Part shown: positions 61,267 through 64,000 of the stretch, one piece after another
How positions within the stretch are numbered: the stretch's first letter is position 1
How the letters are laid out: each line of letters begins with the position of its first letter
NCBI RefSeq assembly: GCF_900102425.1
Contig: NZ_FNBT01000012.1
Location: 1-64,000 of the forward strand
DNA from: Blastococcus aurantiacus
GTDB lineage: Bacteria > Actinomycetota > Actinomycetes > Mycobacteriales > Geodermatophilaceae
DNA length: 64,000 bases
Direction: 5' to 3'
Notes under the pieces: model-generated
The model's database searches: none
Told to the model about the DNA's origin: nothing
The model's input: the letters and a program-made list of their open reading frames with translations, nothing else
Position numbers and translations under genes: made by a program

Positions 61267-61800
61267 GTGCAGACACCGGGAGAGTTCGTCCGCGAGCAGG
61301 TGAGCACGGTCCGCGAGAAGGTGGACCGGGTCGCCGGCAGCGTGGCGGAGTCGGTCGTCGAGGCCACCAGTGCCTCGACGAACAACGTCACCGCCGTCGG
61401 CTCGCAGGTGGGCAACTACATCCGCGAGCAGCGCAGTGCCGCCCAGGTGTCCCTGCGGGAGCTGGCCCGCACCGCCGGCGTCAGCAACCCCTACCTGTCC
61501 CAGGTGGAGCGGGGCCTCCGCAAGCCGTCAGCGGAGATCCTCGCGTCGATCGCCCGGGGCCTGAAGATCTCGGCCGAGTCGCTCTACGAGCAGGCGGGGA
61601 TCCTCGACCGGCGCTCCGGGAACCCGGACACCGTCGCGGCGATCCGCTCGGACGAGGCGTTGTCCGAACGGCACAAGGCCGTGCTGCTGGAGCTCTACGA
61701 GACCTACGTCCGTGAGCACCGCGCCAGCACGGTCCGCGAGGCCGCACCGCAGGCCGCACCCGGCAACTCCCCTTCCCACCCTTCCAAGGAGTCGGCATGA
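61267..61800 (+). CDS. XRE-family regulator (Rv0474-like)
   Basis: The 177-residue protein has an N-terminal helical stretch of about 50 residues and an XRE helix-turn-helix (VSLRELARTAGVSNPYLSQVERGLRKPSAEILASIARGL). A leaderless start at GTG 61267 is favoured by the promoter position; GTG 61261 is an alternative. It is coupled to the HbhA-like gene by an ATGA overlap. Gene order matches M. tuberculosis Rv0474-hbhA-Rv0476. Confidence 0.9.
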   Translation: MQTPGEFVREQVSTVREKVDRVAGSVAESVVEATSASTNNVTAVGSQVGNYIREQRSAAQVSLRELARTAGVSNPYLSQVERGLRKPSAEILASIARGLKISAESLYEQAGILDRRSGNPDTVAAIRSDEALSERHKAVLLELYETYVREHRASTVREAAPQAAPGNSPSHPSKESA

Positions 61801-62579
61801 CCACCACCCAGACCGTCAAGCAGTACGGCGAGCTCGCCGTGGCCCAGGGCCGCTCGCTGGCCGAGCAGGCCCGCACCCCGATCCTGGCCGTCGTCGGCGC
61901 AGGTGACCTGGCCGTCGAGCGCGCCAAGAACGTCCTCGACCAGTTCCGCAGCAAGGCCGAGGCGCTGCCGGGCGAGGCGCAGGTCCAGGCCGACCTCGCC
62001 GTCCGCGAGGCCCGCACCCGGGCCACCGAGGCCGCCGGCACCGCCCGCACCACGGCGCAGCAGCTGGCCGAGGCCGTTCGCCCCGACGCCGTGCGCAGCA
62101 CCGTCGCGCAGCTGGTGGAGATCGCCCGCACGCAGGCCACCACCACCCTGGACACCCTGGCCGAGCGCGGTGCCGAGGTCGTCGAGGACCTGCGCCGCCA
62201 GCCCGGCTTCCGCCGGGTCGTGCGTCGCGCCGAGAGCGCCGTCGACGCCGTCGAGGACACCCTTGAGGACATCCTCGAGGAGACCGCCGAGGCCGTCGTC
62301 GAGGCCTCCAACGAGGTCACCTCGGTGGCGCAGAAGACCGCCGCCAAGGCCAGCAAGGCCGCCGCGAAGGCGGAGTCGTCGGTCGACGCCGCCGCCGACG
62401 CCGCCAAGAGCGAGCTCGAGGACGCCGTCGAGGCGCCGAAGGCCGCCAAGAAGCCGGCCGCCAAGAAGAGCAGCGCCGCCCGCACGTCCACCAGCAAGAC
62501 GACGACGGCGCGCGTCACCCGGGCCCGGACCGCCAAGCGGGCCGACGCCACGGCCGTGCCGGCCAAGCGCAACGGCTGA
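61797..62579 (+). CDS. HbhA-like Lys/Ala-rich protein
   Basis: This 260-residue, almost wholly helical protein has coiled-coil character and ends in a Lys/Ala/Arg-rich tail of about 55 residues (KKPAAKKSSAARTSTSK) like the heparin-binding hemagglutinin HbhA. In M. tuberculosis HbhA is a surface adhesin also linked to lipid inclusions; in a soil organism a role at storage granules or in the envelope is more likely. There is no signal peptide, as in HbhA. A terminator follows. Confidence 0.85.
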   Translation: MTTTQTVKQYGELAVAQGRSLAEQARTPILAVVGAGDLAVERAKNVLDQFRSKAEALPGEAQVQADLAVREARTRATEAAGTARTTAQQLAEAVRPDAVRSTVAQLVEIARTQATTTLDTLAERGAEVVEDLRRQPGFRRVVRRAESAVDAVEDTLEDILEETAEAVVEASNEVTSVAQKTAAKASKAAAKAESSVDAAADAAKSELEDAVEAPKAAKKPAAKKSSAARTSTSKTTTARVTRARTAKRADATAVPAKRNG

Positions 62580-62596
62580 CGCACCACCCCACGAAC

Positions 62597-62633
62597 CAGG
62601 GCCCCGGAGCTGCGCGAGCGCTCCGGGGCCCTG
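62597..62633. terminator. Intrinsic terminator after the hbhA-like gene
   Basis: A 14-bp perfect stem, CAGGGCCCCGGAGC with its complement and a nine-base loop, starts 17 bases after the stop. It separates the regulator-hbhA unit from the DUF2516 gene. Confidence 0.85.
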
Positions 62634-62715
62634 TCGCGTCCCGACCCGACCCCGCCGGGTGGTGTCGGGCCGTCGGACGACCGGTCGCGGAGCCGGCGGC
62701 GAGTAGGCTCGGGTC

Positions 62716-63003
62716 ATGGCGGAGTTCGAGGGGCTGGTCTTCCTACTCCTGTACTACGCCGCCCAGGCGCTCACCGTGTGGGCCTTCGTCGACGCGCTGA
62801 TCCGCCCCGCGAACGGTTTCGTGGCGATGGGCAAGCTCACCAAGCCGGCCTGGCTCGCGATCACCGGTCTCGCCGCTGTGATCATCTTCCTGACGAAGAA
62901 CCCCATCGCGCTGCTGGGCCTGCCCGCGATCATCGCCGCCGTCGTCTACCTGGTCGACGTGCGCCCGGCCGTGCGCGGACTGCACCGCGGCAACGGCTGG
63001 TGA
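62716..63003 (+). CDS. DUF2516 membrane protein (Rv0476-like)
   Basis: This 95-residue protein has three hydrophobic helices; its form matches the DUF2516 family (WAFVDALIRPANGFVAMGKL and VDVRPAVRGL near the end). The function is unknown. The order XRE regulator, HbhA-like, DUF2516 is the same as Rv0474-Rv0476. Confidence 0.92.
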   Translation: MAEFEGLVFLLLYYAAQALTVWAFVDALIRPANGFVAMGKLTKPAWLAITGLAAVIIFLTKNPIALLGLPAIIAAVVYLVDVRPAVRGLHRGNGW

Positions 63004-63031
63004 GCTGAGCGTTCCGCTCGTTCCTCGGGGC

Positions 63032-63871
63032 TCAGCGGGCGAAGACGCCGGCCGGCGGCTCGGGTGAGGGCTGCGCCTCGGCGTCCGTGACCGGCAGCGC
63101 CTTCCCTGCGAAGCGCACGAGGTCCTCGCCGTCGACCACCCGCGAGGGCATCGGGTCCCGCGCGCACGCCCGGGTGAGGCCGGCCAGCGGCAGGTCGGCG
63201 TCGGACGCCACGGCCACGAGGTTGCCGAAGCGCCGGCCGCGCATCGTGCCCGGTTCGGCCAGCAGGCACACGTGTGCGAACACCTGCCGCAGCGTGGCCA
63301 CCTGGCCGCGGGCGAACCGCAGGGGAGGCCCGTCGGCCACGTTGGCCGCGTAGACCCCGCCGGGCCGGAGCACGCGCGCGACGTCGCGGGCGAACTCCAG
63401 GGTGGTCAGGTGCGCGGGCGTCCGGGCGCCGGCGAAGACATCGGTGACGACGACGTCGGCGCTCGCCGGATGCAGGGTCGCCAGCGCGGCTCGGGCGTCG
63501 CCCGCCCGCACCCGGACCCGGGCATTGCGGGGCAGCGGCAGGTACTCGCGGACGAGGTCGGTCAGGGGCTGGTCGATCTCGACCACGCGCTGCCGCGAGC
63601 CCGGCCGCGTGGTGGCGACGTACCGGGGCAGGGTCAGCGCACCCCCGCCGAGGTGGACGACGTCCAGCGCAGCGCCCGCCGGGGCGGCGAGGTCGAGCAC
63701 GTGGCCCATGCGGCGGACGTACTCGAACTCCAGGTGGGTGGGGTCCTCGAGGTCCACGTGCGACTGCGGCGTGCCGTCGACCATCAGCACCCACGACCCG
63801 TCGCGGTCGGCGTCGGCCAGCAGCTCGGCGGTCCCGGCGGCGACGGGCACCGGGCCGGGAGGCGTGCGCAT
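63032..63871 (-). CDS. Spermidine-synthase-like methyltransferase fold protein
   Basis: The 279-residue protein has a Rossmann methyltransferase fold of the spermidine synthase type: GGGALTLPRYVA as nucleotide loop, VVEID as acidic strand end, and VVVTDVFAGARTPAHL at the active site. The catalytic Asp pair of true spermidine synthases is not certain. Such proteins are common in actinobacteria and are often not polyamine enzymes. It overlaps the upstream gene as TGATG. Confidence 0.85.
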   Translation of the reverse strand: MRTPPGPVPVAAGTAELLADADRDGSWVLMVDGTPQSHVDLEDPTHLEFEYVRRMGHVLDLAAPAGAALDVVHLGGGALTLPRYVATTRPGSRQRVVEIDQPLTDLVREYLPLPRNARVRVRAGDARAALATLHPASADVVVTDVFAGARTPAHLTTLEFARDVARVLRPGGVYAANVADGPPLRFARGQVATLRQVFAHVCLLAEPGTMRGRRFGNLVAVASDADLPLAGLTRACARDPMPSRVVDGEDLVRFAGKALPVTDAEAQPSPEPPAGVFAR

Positions 63872-64000
63872 CAGCCCCCGGCCGCCGCGAGCAGTGCCGC
63901 CTCGCGCTCGGCCGGGAGGTCCACCGCCAGCGGCGGCTCGCCGCGCTCGCGGTCCCAGGCGACGACGTCGGCCGCCGTCTGCTCCAGCGGGGTCGCGGTC
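63871..64000 (-). CDS. C-terminal part of an epimerase/reductase-like gene (partial)
   Basis: Only the last 43 codons are in the window. They read TPLEQTAADVVAWDRERGEP and end in ERE-AALLAAAGG. This resembles the tail of NAD-dependent epimerase/dehydratase-like reductases, in which a TLADTxxW-type helix precedes a final LTxERE helix. The 5' part lies beyond 64000. The stop overlaps the next start, so the pair is co-transcribed. Confidence 0.55.
   Translation of the reverse strand, partial: TATPLEQTAADVVAWDRERGEPPLAVDLPAEREAALLAAAGG

Noticed and set aside
1-64000. tRNA, rRNA, CRISPR array or prophage
   Set aside because: I saw no T-arm-like GTTCGAATC segments with cloverleaf pairing, no rRNA-like stretches, no spaced direct repeats other than the in-gene 42-bp repeats, and no phage or transposase genes.

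Overview
The window is very GC-rich, gene-dense actinobacterial chromosome with G/C-dominated third codon positions and many GTG starts. Several gene groups are actinobacterial hallmarks: mycothiol synthase mshD beside the orphan nitrogen regulator glnR, an LmeA-type DUF2993 protein, an RsiG-type anti-sigma factor, an HbhA-like protein next to a DUF2516 protein, and a cysA2-sseC pair behind a cysteine-rich leader peptide. Overall style suggests Geodermatophilaceae (Blastococcus, Geodermatophilus, Modestobacter), but that is an inference from gene content. I found no rRNA, tRNA, CRISPR array, prophage or insertion-sequence transposase.

Layout. 0-5 kb: two small membrane-associated proteins, then a membrane GGDEF-EAL protein for c-di-GMP turnover. 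5-10 kb: a PAP2 phosphatase and a tightly overlapping minus-strand operon (degenerate PAP2 fused to a kinase domain, a lipoprotein, a flippase-like membrane protein), then a solitary OpuAC-type binding lipoprotein. 10-18.3 kb: PHA synthase with an alpha/beta hydrolase, two acyl-CoA dehydrogenases, a hemerythrin-like protein and a YihY membrane protein. 18.4-26 kb: a MarR-MFS efflux operon, the large helicase HrpA, a small HTH protein and an RsbW-like ATPase that diverge from an unusual array of palindromic boxes. 26-30 kb: sulfate activation (cysD, cysN, a cysQ-like phosphatase) with a small antisense membrane gene between cysD and cysN. 30-33.4 kb: a two-component system and a siderophore-interacting protein. 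33.6-37.3 kb: small stress-type proteins, a protein with 14-residue tandem repeats, and a degenerate LCP/LytR_C protein.

37.3-46.8 kb is the best-conserved block. It runs pstS-pstC-pstA-pstB with PHO-box-like repeats, mshD, glnR, a membrane protein, an LmeA-like protein, a thioredoxin, a Cys-rich leader peptide, cysA2 and sseC; the order largely matches the M. tuberculosis Rv0814c-Rv0820 region. It joins phosphate uptake, nitrogen control, mycothiol synthesis and sulfur transfer. 46.9-57 kb is more accessory: a GT87-like membrane protein, a PAS-SpoIIE phosphatase, DUF4184, a TetR regulator with triple operators facing an epimerase, a FABP-like protein, a DUF885 peptidase and NhaA. 57-64 kb: a class IV aminotransferase divergent from fur-ygfZ, then rsiG-asparaginase, an XRE regulator-hbhA-like-DUF2516 group syntenic with Rv0474-Rv0476, a spermidine-synthase-like methyltransferase and a partial epimerase.

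The strongest leads are the RsiG homologue with two intact c-di-GMP motifs, the Cys-rich leaderless leader peptide, the regularly spaced TTGC/GCAA box array, the leaderless three-box promoter of the XRE-hbhA operon, and the split pseudo-PAP2/kinase/flippase operon.
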